The notes under the pieces: generated by a model
The model's database searches: none
What the model was told of the DNA's origin: nothing
The model's input: only the letters and a program-made list of their open reading frames with translations
In this document: piece by piece, positions 32,061-44,800 of the stretch
Layout of the letters: each line of letters starts with the position of its first letter
Position numbering within the stretch: position 1 is the stretch's first letter
Assembly: GCF_000801105.2 (NCBI RefSeq)
Contig: NC_079514.1
Coordinates: 24,158,293-24,222,292 of the forward strand
DNA from: Raphanus sativus
Taxonomy: Eukaryota > Streptophyta > Magnoliopsida > Brassicales > Brassicaceae
Reading direction: 5' to 3'
DNA: 64,000 bases
Program-made: the position numbers and the translations under genes

Positions 32061-33873
32061 ATTTGCATTGTACAGCTTTCAAAAAAATTGTAAATGATTA
32101 TATGACCAATAACCCTAATTCATCGATATGTAATCTGTCTTTTATATAATAATGCTCTTTTGCCCTTGTATACAACCGGCAAAACCTATAATGAAAAATA
32201 ATTTATATAAATAATTATTAGCTTTAAAAGTAACTCGTGGTCTTTTAATAATCACACAACCTCTGCAACTAACTTTATATTTGGTATATTTGTAGAAAGA
32301 GAATAGTTTCATTTTCAGATTTGAGCGACCGCATTGATCACCGACTGTATTCCAGAATAGTTTCGGAGGTGGAGACGATTTGTAAAGACTCTGCTGGTGA
32401 CAGATGGAGAAGCATCGCGGATTAGGAAATCTGTAACGACGACGTAACAGGTTGGTGGCAATGTGACTGAAGTCTTGCCGGTTCGAGTTCACAACAACGT
32501 GTTGCGAAGATATTTTCAACTATTATTGTAAGTCATGGTTGGTTTCTTCTTATCTCTAAATCTAAAGTAATTTTCTATTCCATTTGTATGTTATAAAACA
32601 GAGTATACTTATAGATAATAGTTTTAGTATTTTCTAAAAATATAGTTGCTTATGTTATATTTTCAGACATTTTGTGCTTACCTTTGTATGTTTTCCATTG
32701 GTTTATTTATCCATTGGTTTCCATGCATTTCATTACGGGTGGTTAGTATGTAATTTGTTATAGATGCATGTAAATAGATAGACTTAAGAACTCGTGTAAA
32801 TGGAATAGATTTTTTGACTCTTGTAAATAGAATAGTTCGTGGCCAAATGTAGAACATTAGATTTTTGTCCTTGCATGCTTTCATTGATTCACTTATACAT
32901 TGAGTTCGTCTTTTTTCTATGCATATCGTTACGTATTACATGGTTTCCATTCTACATTTTTGTTATACTATACATTTTATTTCACTTTTACTTTATTATA
33001 TGGATCCTAACACGTTGATCTTTCTCTTGTGTTTCTCAGATTATAAATGCAAGATTTAGGCTGTCAAGTATATTTTCGGAGCTGGATTTGAACCGGCCAG
33101 TGAATACATTCTCATATAATGGTGCGATGTGTATCTAAATGGAATAGATCGTCTGCATGTAAAATGGAAAGATTATACATGTGAAATGGAATGTATGATC
33201 TTTACTATTTGTTTTATGGTATTCTATTTGCAGAACAACTATAAATATGATTTTACATTGAACAAGCATGAGTTATATTTTGTTGTTGTATTATTGATAT
33301 GAATTTTAGTTTATGCATATTGATCAAAACTAAACATTTAAAACTCAATTTAGGAAAATTAATTACTTTACATACTTATTTGATGTTTGGGTGTAGGGTT
33401 TATATTTGGGTTTAGAATTTAGTAATTAGGATTTAGGGTTTAGTATTTAGAAGTTGGGGGATAAGGTTAGGGTGAGTAGTAACTTCTTCCATAATTCATA
33501 GACATTTTATAATTTCACCAATCTGTATTATACTATTTATTTTGTTCTATTCTATTTGGGTTAAAGGTTTAGATTTAGGTTTATGAATTATACTTTGGTT
33601 TAGAGTTTAGTAATTAGAGTTTAGAGTTTAATATTTAGAGGTTGGGATGTGGATGAGAAATGTTTTAGTATTTAGGTATTGTGGGAGAATTGATGTCTTA
33701 TATTATTTTGGTGATATGAAATATTAATTTTTTGTTTATTATTTAGACTTCGTGAGAGTATTAAATGGAATATACCATTTATTGGAAATGGTTCTATTTT
33801 TATCAACAAGTGAAACCGTATGCGGTTGATATTAGTGTGACGTGGTTTTGTTCTATTTCTTAAGTTGTAAACA
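32061..33873. other. Non-coding, AT-rich
   Basis: No gene recognised. 32700-33240 repeats a TAAATGGAATAGAT motif several times. 33385-33645 is rich in degenerate GGGTTTAG motifs. A minus-strand frame at 32142-32519 has no recognisable domain. Confidence 0.4.
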
Positions 33874-34199
33874 TCTACTTTATTAAAATATAAGTACACA
33901 TATAGAAATACCCTTAGTTTTTCTTATTATTTACAAGCAAATGCCACTGAGAATTTAATTAAACTAACTAATTTAATAGTTGTCTTTTTGTCTTTTTTGG
34001 ATGGATTAATACTGTCCTAAAATAGATTTAACAACCTCGACTAATTGAAACAATATCGCAAGTACACGACTAATGCCATAAAATCCCAAAAGGTATCGTA
34101 TGTTGTTTTGCCTTGGCTTGAGTTATGCCTCACTTCATTTTAACTTCACTTCTATATTAAATCAAAACTTTTACTTAATCCCTCTTTAAATCACATTGA

Positions 34200-34783
34200 G
34201 CTGGAATGTCAAGCTTGGTTCAAGGCTAATGAAACGTTCCCAGCTGTGGTAACAGATAATTCTAGTATGGAACCTCAAATCTTAAGTTTGGGGAACATTT
34301 GCTTGATAGATGGATCATGGACATCATCTGCTACTTTCACTGGGTGTGGATGGGTATGGATGAACTCAGATGGAAAGACTCAACTCATGGGGACCCGCAA
34401 TGTGAGTCGAAGGGAATCAGCTTTGCACTCGGAAGTAGAGGCGCTCAGATGGGCAATGGAAAATATGCTTCAACATTCAACATGCCAGAAATTTGGAACG
34501 GACTGCAAGGACCTGATGGCAATGTTAAAGGAGCCTTCTGCGTGGCCAAGCTTTGCAACAGAACTGGAGAGGATAGAGACGCTGCTGATTTGTTTTCCGG
34601 ATTTTGAGATCATACATGTTCCTCGGGCTCGCAATCAGATTTCAGATTTCTTAGCTAAAACTGCTAGATCTTTCCATAGGGAGTTACTCTTTGTTGGTTG
34701 TTCTATTCCGGTCTGGTTACCCAGACCACCTCAAGCTTGAGTAATAGAATAGCCGTTTGACGTCAAAAAAAAAAAAAAAAAAA
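34200..34783 (+). mobile_element. 5'-truncated L1-type LINE with poly(A)
   Basis: Target duplication AAATCACATTGA at 34188-34199 and 34784-34795, with a poly(A) tail of about 20. Only the 3' end of the element, the RNase H end, was inserted. Same family as the LINE at 23-27 kb, but much less decayed. Confidence 0.93.
34246..34740 (+). pseudogene. LINE RNase H domain, 164 aa, uninterrupted fragment
   Basis: C-terminal RNase H domain of a plant L1-type ORF2. Acidic catalytic positions are visible: Asp in LIDGSW, Glu in LHSEVEALRWAM, Asp in GTDCKDL and Asp in NQISDFLAK. The frame is open upstream to the insertion point, so the ATG is simply internal to ORF2. It lacks endonuclease and RT and cannot be an active element. 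No evidence of expression. Confidence 0.88.
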
Positions 34784-36132
34784 AAATCACATTGACCTGT
34801 TCGTATGAATCTTTGGGCCACGAAGAATTGAAGACGTACCTCTCCAAAAATCATTGCACGTCACTAATATAAAAATCTACATAAATACTTTTATGTATAA
34901 ACTTCGAACCAACTTCACAATCTTCAAATCAGACCTAAGCTTTCCCAAATCAATTTTTATTTAAAATTAAAAGAAATTAACTTTAATGGTCTTTCCTAAT
35001 CTATAAACGAATGTTAACTATAAATATAGTGGCATAAATATCGCAAACTATCACATTTAAGTACATAATATATTCAAATTTTGACCAGAATAAAATCTTA
35101 ATTACCAAATTTATGGAATACTCAACATTAAATGGAAGATTCTTACGAATAGCTCTATGTGATTGAACTAATAGTTCTATGTTACAAAATAAAATTCACT
35201 TCATCTATATAAAATCACATTGAAATATTACTGTATAAGACATAAAGATATACCTTAAAAAAAAATCTATGGAGGTCATTAGTATAAAAAATACTACATT
35301 TTAAATAATTATAAACTTCAAATCAAACTACGAAATCAATAAGACAATAACCAAATACAAAATCCACCTAAGTTTTGTCAACAAACCAAATCACAAGCGA
35401 ATCTTCTTTATTTTTCCAAACAAAAAATCAGTGTCGATTTTAATTACCTAAAATATATCGCCATGATTAACTCTACCTATCTAAATTTAAGTACATTAAA
35501 ATTAAATAAATTTTGTTACTAAGAAAATCTTGGGTTGATATTAGGGACACGAGTTATTCTTAAAAATAACTCAGAGCATTATGTATGTTAGCTAATATTA
35601 TAAATGTAAATATGCTAATCCAATAGATTTTTTTTTAGATTCACAACTATTTTTCCAATAAATGTAATTTTACAAATTTTTCATAGTGTATTAATATTTG
35701 TAATATAAATAAAAAAATTAATTTATCAACTTTGTATTCCTTACTAACTAATATTCTCTTTCATATTGTCAAATTGAAAAATATAAAATTATACATAGGA
35801 TAAACATGACTCTAATTATATATATATATATATATTGGATTGTTTATGATACTAAATATCAGTTACATGTTAAACTGATGACACAAAACAAATAATAAAT
35901 AATAGATGTACTATAATCATTTTTTTAAAACTTCATCTAATAATTTTTTTTAAACAAATATAAGCACATGTGCGGTCGCGAAAACCAGAAACGCAAATAG
36001 ATTTGAACCAAATCCGAGTGAGTATCAAATTTTCATTCCTAACTTAATCAATGTAAAACGGTCAAATATTATTTAGTATAAAAACTAAAATAGATAATTA
36101 ATACTCGTGCGGTCGCACAGATCAAGGGCTAG

Positions 36133-37470
36133 TCTATCTTATTAAAAGAGAAGTACAAATATAAATTTACCCTAAAAATTACAACTTATTTACATTTCAA
36201 TGCCACTGGAATAATAACTATTTCTAACTTTAAGTATTTACTGTTTTCCTAATTTAATTAAAAACTAACTTAAATCAAATTCAGACTAAAGAACTTACCA
36301 TAAAACCATCATATACACAAAAATCGTAAAGAGTATTACCTATTCACTCAAAGTTCAATTAATGGTGGCTAAAATCTTGTAATTTTCTCTTAACTAGGGT
36401 CCAACACTTCCTATAATCTAGCTAACTAATAAATTATTTTCTATAAATGAAATCATCTACCATTCATTTATGAGATAAACATTTTCCTTATGTTTTTCAC
36501 CCAGCCAGAATAAATATAAACTTCCTCTATTCCAAAATTCTGACCATAAATCGTATAGGCAACATATTCTTTGAACTCAATATATAAAGCACACATTAAA
36601 TTGAAGAAACATAGTGGCAAGAAGACCCACTAATCGTATTTATATGTATATATTACCAGTCATATCACTCATATCAGTTCTCTTGCAATATCGACATCAA
36701 CTAAAAATGTTAATTCAAATAAGCTTAGGTATTTTAGCTAACTAAAAGTATTAAATTATTATGTTTAGAAATGTTATATTAAACATTTCCTACCTATTTT
36801 AGCTAGCCAAAATTTTCAAAAAAGTCTATGTTTTTTTTTTTTTTTGAAAATCTTACTAACCAAGTTTAAATCCACATATTCAATATCTTCACAATTTTTA
36901 TTATAACGATAGTATTTAGGAAATTAACAAAAACTAATTAAAATTTAAAATTATACTCATAAATTAATTAAATTGACATGTACAATCGGCCAAGACAGTT
37001 ATGATTATTTTTAACGTGGTTTAAAAAATATTTTCACAATAATGCACCTTCTCTATTTTGAAAACTATGGATGCAACTATACAAATCGAATATTCTATGG
37101 AAAAAATTGCCTACAATTTTTTTTATTTTTTTACAAATATTATAACTAATTTATCAATTTTTAATACCATTCTAACTTATATTTGTCTATTTTTTCCTAT
37201 TTTTTAATTCATAAAATTTATTTTCTAGATATTTTATACATAAATTTAACAACAAAAATGTTTAATTTGTTTATATGATATCTAATAAATATCGGTTATA
37301 AAATTTATGGTAGAATGCAAAAAAAAAATTACTCGATGTAATTAAACACATTGTTATCTTCCAAAATGTTATATTAGTAGTATAGTACACACATTGCAAT
37401 CATGTAATCATTTACTACAAACAAAGATTAAAAAATTGACACCCGCTCGACCGAGCGGGTCAAAATCTAG
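36133..37470 (+). mobile_element. Helitron 2 of a head-to-tail pair, 1338 bp
   Basis: Starts TCTATCTTATTAAAAGAGAAGTAC, a classic Brassicaceae Helitron start homologous to that of its left neighbour. Ends with a perfect 9-bp-stem hairpin ACCCGCTCG-ac-CGAGCGGGT-type and AATCTAG before a host T. Non-coding. Confidence 0.85.
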
Positions 37471-37592
37471 TGTAGTTTAAAATGTGGGTCAGATAAATAT
37501 TGTTCGACGCCATTTATATTTTTTTGTCACGGGTTACTTGCTTTCAACAAGGGGTATAACCGGATCAATTGGACATCAAATGTTACTTACCT

Positions 37593-39012
37593 TGTTGCAT
37601 CTGTGTGTCTTAAATCTCTGATGTACCAGTAAAATGCCCAGCACTCGTGGGTCGGACGTAGTCAACCTTGTTTGTAGTAAACGATATGGATGACATAAGT
37701 CGTTTGAAAGGGTTACTGGGACAAGAGTTTGAGATGAAGGATCTTGGTGCTGCAAAGAAGATTCTTGGAATGGAGATTCGCAGGGATAGAAGCTCTAAGG
37801 GGTTATGGCTTTCTCAGAAGAGCTACATTGAGAAGGTGTTAGAACGTTTTGATATGTCAAATTCAAAACCATTCTCTACACCATTGGCGAAGCACTTCAT
37901 ACTTACAGCAGAGCAAAGTCCAAAGTCTGCTGAAGAACTCAAGGATATGGCGGAGGTTCCTTATGCTAGCGCAGTTGGTTGTTTGATGTATGCAATGGTG
38001 TGTACAAGACCGGATCTAGCACAAGCAGTTAGTCAAGTCAGTAAGTACATGTCGAATCCTGGGAGGAGACATTGGGATGCTGTGAAGTGGATCCTAAGAT
38101 ACTTGCGAGGTACAAGTGACTATGGGCTTATGTTTGGTGGAGAAGTGCAGGATTCAGTTATTGGGTTTGTGGATTCAGATTATGGTGGAGACCTTGATAA
38201 TAGCAGGTCAACTACGGGGTATGTATTTACTCTTGCAGGAGCACCTATTTGCTGGAGATCGGTACAACAAGGTATTGTAGCGATGTCAACCACTGAGGCT
38301 GAATACATGGCACTTGGAGAAGCAGCTAAGGAAACAGTATGGGTACAAGGACTTGTATCCGAGTTGGGTGTTGATCAAGAAGGTGTTCAGCTACACTGTG
38401 ATAGTCAAAGCGCATTATGCTTGGCTAAGAATCAAGTGTATCATGGAAGGACGAAGTACATACGTATAAGGTTTCACAAAATAAGGGAGTTAGCAGCTTC
38501 TGGAGAAGTCTTGTTGGAGAAGGTGCATACGTCGGAGAATCCAGCTGACATGTTGACCAAGCCTGTTACAACGGAGAAGTTCAAGCATTGCTTGGATCTG
38601 CTCCGTGTTTGCCAATGCTAAGAAGCAATGGAGGTTCCCCCCAGAAGATAGACGGGATAAGGAGTTTTGTAGAGATTTTTCGTCAAGGTGGTGTTTGTTG
38701 CATCTGTGTGTCTTAAATCTCTGATGTACCAGTAAAATGCCCAGCACTCGTGGGTCGGACGTAGTCCGACCGAGTGCGGGCGATACTCGTTATCAAGGTT
38801 GACATCTCGTGGTACGGTAGGCCTTTTCGGTTTAGGAAAGTTACTATTTCTATTGGGAAAAGGAAATCGGGTTTTTTGAGGCTGTATAAATATGGGTCTA
38901 AGGGTTTGTAAATTATTATCACATCATTAATAAGAAACCCTAAACGGGTATTTGCCTCAATACGTTTTCTTCTCTATTCTTTTTCTAACCTAAACGACGG
39001 CTGTTCACAACA
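37593..39012 (+). mobile_element. Internally deleted Copia (Ty1) element, 1420 bp
   Basis: Target duplication TACCT on both sides (37588-37592, 39013-39017). LTR ends TGTTG...CAACA. The 3' LTR (38696-39012) is complete. Only about 71 bp of the 5' LTR (37593-37663) remain, fused to the middle of the reverse transcriptase. Primer site, gag, protease and integrase are all deleted. Confidence 0.92.
37668..38621 (+). pseudogene. Copia reverse transcriptase C-part and RNase H, 317 aa
   Basis: Begins at the catalytic YVDDM box, here degraded to VVNDM. It continues through the RT thumb (FEMKDLGAAKKILGMEI, SYIEKVLERF, YASAVGCLMYAM, RPDLAQAVSQVS) and a full Copia RNase H (Asp in GFVDSDYGGD, Glu in TTEAEYMAL, Asp in LHCDSQSAL, then DMLTKP). 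The frame is open to a stop just before the polypurine tract. The deletion breakpoint, not a true start, defines the N-terminus. Confidence 0.93.
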
Positions 39013-39196
39013 TACCTAATTATGTCAAAATCAGTGTCATTCTCTTAATTTCACTTTAGATTTTAGCTATTTGACAAATTAACCCTTTACCCAATGGTTT
39101 AGGATTAATTATCCAAGGATTAAAGGTTTACCCAAGAGTTTACGGTTTAGAATTTAGAGTTAGGTTTACTGTTTTACTAACAGTACTAAAAATAAC

Positions 39197-39733
39197 TATT
39201 AGGGTAAACAACTCTGTACATATTTTTTTTTTTTCATAATAGCCACAGATATATAGATACTACTTGTGACTATATGTAGCTACAATAAAACAGTGAAAAA
39301 AACGTAGTTATTTTAGCCACGAATGTGACAAAAAAAAGATTTTAGCCACGAAATAGTTTTTTTGACAAAAAAAGGTTAAACCCGGATTTATTAAAGATAC
39401 AGACCTAACATCCGGGTGGAGGTACAGCCCACAGATAGACTTTTTCCTGGACATTCAAATGAGCCGAAAGCAATAGCTCATATCCGTTTAGTCGATGGGG
39501 TTTGAACCAGGGTTTGCCATATTGGGTTTTTAATTCCCTTAAGCATCATTAGGCCACCACCATCGGTTTAGCCACGAAATAGTTTTGTGGCAAATAGTCA
39601 TGATCAGCTGTGGTGTGCCACGAAATTATAGCCACATAATTTTTCAAGCACAAAACTTGCTATTTTTTTATATAGCTACAAGTTATATGTGGCTACGCTG
39701 TGACTATAGCTAGTAGTTAATGTTTACCATATT
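39197..39733. mobile_element. Possible foldback element hosting the SINE
   Basis: AGGGTAAACA at the left and TGTTTACC at the right are inverted. Inside, TAGCCAC and GTGGCTA motifs recur in both orientations. Tentative MITE; target duplication not established. Confidence 0.4.
39361..39567 (-). mobile_element. SINE (tRNA-derived), about 207 bp
   Basis: Perfect 19-bp target duplication TTAGCCACGAAATAGTTTT at 39342-39360 and 39568-39586. On the minus strand it starts ACCGATGGTGGTGGCC, has a Pol III B-box GGTTCAAACCCC (plus 39497-39508), and ends TTTTTTTGTCAAA, the Brassicaceae SINE tail style. Confidence 0.9.
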
Positions 39734-40411
39734 CGTCATTCCGAACCTGCAAAACACAAAGAAACAGAGTATGTCCACATGAATATCAAAGAGGAAGATG
39801 GCAGAAGAACACGTACATCAAGACGTTTACCTTTAGTCTTTCATTTTTATGTGATTGTATAGAGCTCTCTAGCTCACGTTCTTTACGATGAAAGCTTCGA
39901 TTGTACTTCGCAAGAGCAATCACATTACGAAGTAATTAGTAACAGTGTAAACCCTTTGATTAGTGGATGTTTGGGAGGACAGACTCCCATGAGAAATAGT
40001 TATCGATTCCATGAGTTAGATTGTTTGTATGTGTTTGTTTGTTGGTTTGATTGCACGAACAAACATATCCGAATTTAATCATACGGTAGTTTAGAACCAA
40101 CGAGATGTTGGTAAAGGAGTGTCCAGTAGGCACTCCGCCAGCCGGATTCAACTCTCGTCGGGGAGAGACTACTTACATTGCTCTAGTTCTAAGCAGAGAG
40201 ATAGAATCACTTTTTTTTACAGAAAATGTTTACAATGTAGATATTATATAATATTTGTCTAATTTTTTCAAGTAAATGATTGATATCTAGACCATGATTA
40301 ACCCCGGTTTTTTAACTGGGGTTCTTCGTTTTGGTCATCAGAAAATGGTTCTTAACTTTATTTTACATTTTAACTAAGAAAAGTTAATAAATGTCTCTTA
40401 AATAAGAGATA
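39734..40411. other. Non-coding; short dispersed repeat
   Basis: No exon recognised. TTTGATTAGTGGATGTT near 39955 and an AATTTAATCATACGGTAGTTTA stretch near 40073 parallel 13913-14052, so a small dispersed repeat of unknown type may be present in both places. Confidence 0.35.
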
Positions 40412-41457
40412 CTAGATGATAATCCGCGCCATGCGCGGAGTGAGTTTCTTAAAATATGTTGTATTGAAATATTACAATTAGAATGCATCTTGTTATCAAG
40501 ATTTTTTTTTACATTTGATTTGGGGTGAACATTCGGATACCATTTGGTTGGTTTAGTTATTTTTCAATTTTTTGTGAGTTCGATCCGGTTCGGATCTGCG
40601 GATTCGGTTTGGGTTTGAACTCAGATAACTCATTTTATTTTAAAAAAAAATAAAATTCGTATATACTTTAAATTTCTAAAAATATAAAAATAAAAAATTA
40701 TTTATAACATATAAATGTGTATAATGCAAGCTAAAATACTTAAGCTTAACATAAAATTTGGTTAGCTTCAATATTCGGATAAGAAATCAATAGATATTTG
40801 AAGTATTGGTATTTTGAATATCATTTAACTATTTTAATCATGTATTTTTAACTATTTGTAAATATTTTCAAGTATTTTGGACAACTTAATAACATTTTAT
40901 ATATTTTGCATATTCTTTTAGATATTAAATTCTAAAAATAATTAATATATTTAAGTATATAAATCTGGTTTCGATATATTCGATATCCGAAATATTTCGT
41001 TTCGGATCAGGTTCCGTTCTAAAAAATATCATCTTAATAACATCTTACAATTTTTGGTAATTTATAGACGTTTTTAAAAATTTAAAATATAACATATATG
41101 AAAAATCTATTTTTTAAAAAATATGTTTAAGTGATTTTTTGATAATATTAATTAAAATAAAATGTAGAGGATACAAATTTTTTTATCAAATATTTTGATT
41201 TGTAATCATTAATTATCATATATACGTTAATCATATTAGGTAATTTCGTAGCTTTTATTTAAGGAAATAAACTTACGTAGCTTTTATTTAAGGAAAGAAT
41301 TTAAGACTACTAATTAATATGATAATTAGTTTAATAAAAAGTATAATATATATTTATATGGACCAACATATTTTTCTAAGGATTTCTGAAAATCATCCTA
41401 GTGATGACACGTGGCTACAAAACATGTTGTAATGTTCCAGGATTAATATATAAGGGA
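40412..41457 (-). mobile_element. Helitron copy A, upstream of TPS04
   Basis: On the minus strand it begins TCCCTTATATATTAATCCTGG and ends with hairpin CCGCGCATGGCGCGG-type and ATCATCTAG, between host A and T. Clear sister of copy B in intron 1 of the next gene. It ends 386 bp before the TPS04 start codon. Confidence 0.87.
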
Positions 41458-41842
41458 TAAGAGTCTTTTCTAGCCAAAAAGTGTAATAGAAAATTAAAAA
41501 AATGTCAAATCATAACTGTTTTAATAAGACATTACATAAACATGTTTTAATGATGTCCTAACTGTTTTAATTAGACATGACATAAACATGAGGAGGAGAA
41601 TATTCTCGCAAAAAGGACAAAAAGGTTTTTTGTCAATATTTTTGGTTTATCTTGAAGCTTCAAGTGTCTTCATTTTTCACATGATTAATTATACGGGTTT
41701 TAAGAAACTTCATCGTACCCATCTAGACTCTATAGTCTATATAAATACACAGATTTTACAGAGCAACATACTACGCTTTTGATGAAAAAAAAAACATATT
41801 AAGCTAAAAACATTCTAAGAAAGCAAGAAACACAAAGATACA
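41458..41842 (+). promoter_or_regulatory. TPS04 promoter region with TATA box and 31-bp direct repeat
   Basis: A good TATA box TATATAAATAC lies at 41738-41748, about 95 bp before the ATG, so transcription would start near 41770-41780. Upstream, a 31-bp direct repeat starting AACTGTTTTAAT occurs at 41514-41544 and 41560-41590 with two mismatches. The remaining intergenic promoter is short because a Helitron ends at 41457. Confidence 0.6.
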
Positions 41843-44800
41843 ATGAAGTTCGAGAATTGTCCCTATTCAGATCTCTATGTTCTAGCGGAGGAGATCAAGA
41901 AAGAAACATTTGAATTGGATACATTTTGTATAAATCCTTACTCATTTGTCTCTGCCTCAGCTTACGACACAGCTTGGCTAGCAATGATCGAAGATCTCAG
42001 TGATGTCAGTACTCAACAACCCATGTTTCGTTGCTGTATAGATTGGATTCTGAGCAATCAGAACGTCGTGGAAGGGTTTTGGGGTAATCACGGAGATGAA
42101 AACGAAGGTGAAGCTCTCACTTCGACACTTGCTTGTGTTGTAGCACTTCGCAAATGGAACATTGGAAGTCTTCATATCAAGAAAGGTAATATTTTACGTT
42201 GTCTAGTTTTCGCATTAGCTTAGACATCCCTTTTGTTTTGCAGATATTGAGTGAAAACTATACATATAGTGCACACATGCATATATTTGTATTTCACATG
42301 CAGTGTAATTCCTTTTTCACGTCGACAATAGTTAACTACATGAATACACTTCTTTTGTGTAAAACGAAAGAAAAATTATGATGTACAATATAAATTTCGT
42401 TTAACCATATATGTTACTAATTTATTACTATTTTTGTTATTACCAGTAATGAATGATACATATACCTATGTATAAACTTCTGTTCTTTTATAATTTTTAA
42501 CTAGATGATAACCCGCGCCTTGCGCGGGGTGAACTTTTTTTTAAATATGTTGTATCTAAATAAATAATACATTTTTTTGTTATCAATAATTTTTTTTACA
42601 TTTGATTAGGGATGACATGTGGGTAGGTATCATTTGGTTTGGTTAGGTTCGGTTTGGATCTTTGCAAATTTGGTTCGAATCTTTATATGTTCGGTTTGGT
42701 TTTAGATTCAGATAACCCATTTAATTTTTTAAAAACTTAAAGTTCATATATACTTTAAATTTCTCGAAACATAAAAATAAAAATAATATGTTACATATAA
42801 ATTTGAATAATGTATACCAAAATACTTAAATTTAACATAAAAATTGGTATAACTTAAATATTTGGATAGAAAATGAATAGATATTTTCAGTTTTTGGTAT
42901 TTTAAGTAATGTTTAGTTATTTTAAATATATCATTTTTACTATTTTTATATATTTCTAAATATTTTGGACAATTTAAACATCTTAAGTATTTTGTATATT
43001 TCTTTGAGATATTAATTTTTTAAAATAATATATTTAAGTATATAAATTTGATTTGAATATACTCGGATACCCAAAATATTTTGGTCCGAATCGGGTTCGG
43101 TTCTGATTTTTAGATACCAAAATTTTAAACATGTTCAGATATCTAATCAAATTGATTAAAGTTCTATACTATTTTGTAGATTGGATTTGGTTCGGTTATT
43201 TGGATTCGGATTTTTTTTCCCAACCATATATTTTTTATTGTAACCAAATTTTAAATGAAAGTGACGATGGTTCATATTGATTTTGGGTATGCAACAATTT
43301 TTAAACCAAAACACTTTCTTTTATGTACGTGATTTATTTAGTTAATCATTAAAAAATGTTCAAGACCCATTAAAAACGATAGGCTGAACTGAAAAAAAGT
43401 TACCATTGATCACAAAATTTTCAATGTGAGGCTTGTACCATTTTTAGTAATTTATAATCGTTTTAAAAAATTCGAAATACAACATATAAGAAAAAATATA
43501 AATATTTTTATTATATGCTTAATGTGATTGTTTAATTTATTTTAACAAATAAAATTAAACGAAAAGTATAGAGGATAAAAAATTATTATCAAATCTTTAT
43601 TATTCATAATCATTAATGGTGATATATATGTCAATCATATTAGGAAGTTCCGTAGCTTTTATTTAAAGAAACAATAGAGAATATTTTTTTGTATATTAAT
43701 AATTGATTTAATAGTTATTTTATAAAAACTATAATATATCTACACTATAATATATGTGTAGATGGACCAACTTATTTCTCTAACAATCCTCAGAATAATT
43801 CTCATGATGACACGTGGCTACCAAACAATGTTGCAATGTTCCAGGATTAATATATAGGGGATATTAAAATATTTAGAAATTATTACAAGTTAAATATATA
43901 AGCTCTTCCTTTTTTTCCTTTGCGCAATTTGATAATAGTTAAGCTGCCATGTATTAGGAAAGAGATACATCGAGAGAAGTGTGGAGAGGATTATTGGGGA
44001 ATATAATAAGAAGGGCTTTTGTCCTCGTTGGCTCGTCCTTATGTTCACTGGACTCCTCGAGCTTGCACAACAACTTGGCCTAAATCTTTTCTTCTCTACT
44101 CGAGTTAAGCAAATGATCAACGACTTGTTCTTCCGACGCCAAGAGATTCTCCAGCAGTACGTTAGAATCATGAATATAAACTTAGAAATTAATTATCATT
44201 TATATGAGCCAGCTCGATACATATATTTTCTATTTTCCATCTTTATATTAAAGTAAGTATCTGAAAAATTATTTGAATTTGGGCATAAAACTTTCTGTTC
44301 ATGCCTAAAAAAGATATGTATGTAAAGGTGAAAATCATAGACTCTTGACTTAAAAATAGACATGCATGAGCAATCCGAACTACGTCTTATATATATATTT
44401 TTCTTCCTAATGTATGACTCCTGAAACTGGCCTAATCAATTTGCTATTTAGGGAATTGCTCCTTGATGGCCGTTGCAACGGGCATCCTTTACTTGCATAC
44501 CTCGAAGTATTTCCATTGAAATTATACGCTGAATATAAAGAAGACATAATTGAGCAACTCGATGATTTAGATGGCTCTTTGTTTCAATCACCTTCAGCAA
44601 CTGCAGCAGCGTTTATGCTCTCACGCAGTACACGATGTCTGGCTTATCTGCAATCTCTAGTTCAAAGATGCCCTCATGGAGGTTAATTTTAAAGTTCTTT
44701 CTCAATTTTAAAGTTTTTTAATTTGGAAGACAGGTATTAAGGGAATGAAGAAATATTGTTGTTTTGTATTGTTTATGCTTATTTGTAAAAATACAGTGCC

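Larger units (their letters stand above)
33874..36132 (+). mobile_element. Helitron 1 of a head-to-tail pair
   Basis: Starts TCTACTTTATTAAAATATAAG after an A, and ends with hairpin GTGCG-gt-CGCAC and GGGCTAG. Its end directly abuts the TC of the next Helitron, with no host bases between. A 5'-truncated LINE is nested at 34200-34783. No Rep/helicase. Confidence 0.8.

Noticed and set aside
37668..38621. 317-codon ORF as a functional gene
   Set aside because: It is the RT/RNase H tail of a deleted Copia element with a degraded YVDDM box and no real start.
43890..44171. 93-codon minus-strand frame
   Set aside because: Shadow of TPS04 exon 2.
44578..44620. Possible class II (DxDD) site in TPS04
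   Set aside because: The acidic run there (QLDDLDG) is not in the class II position and the motif order does not match; only the class I site is supported.
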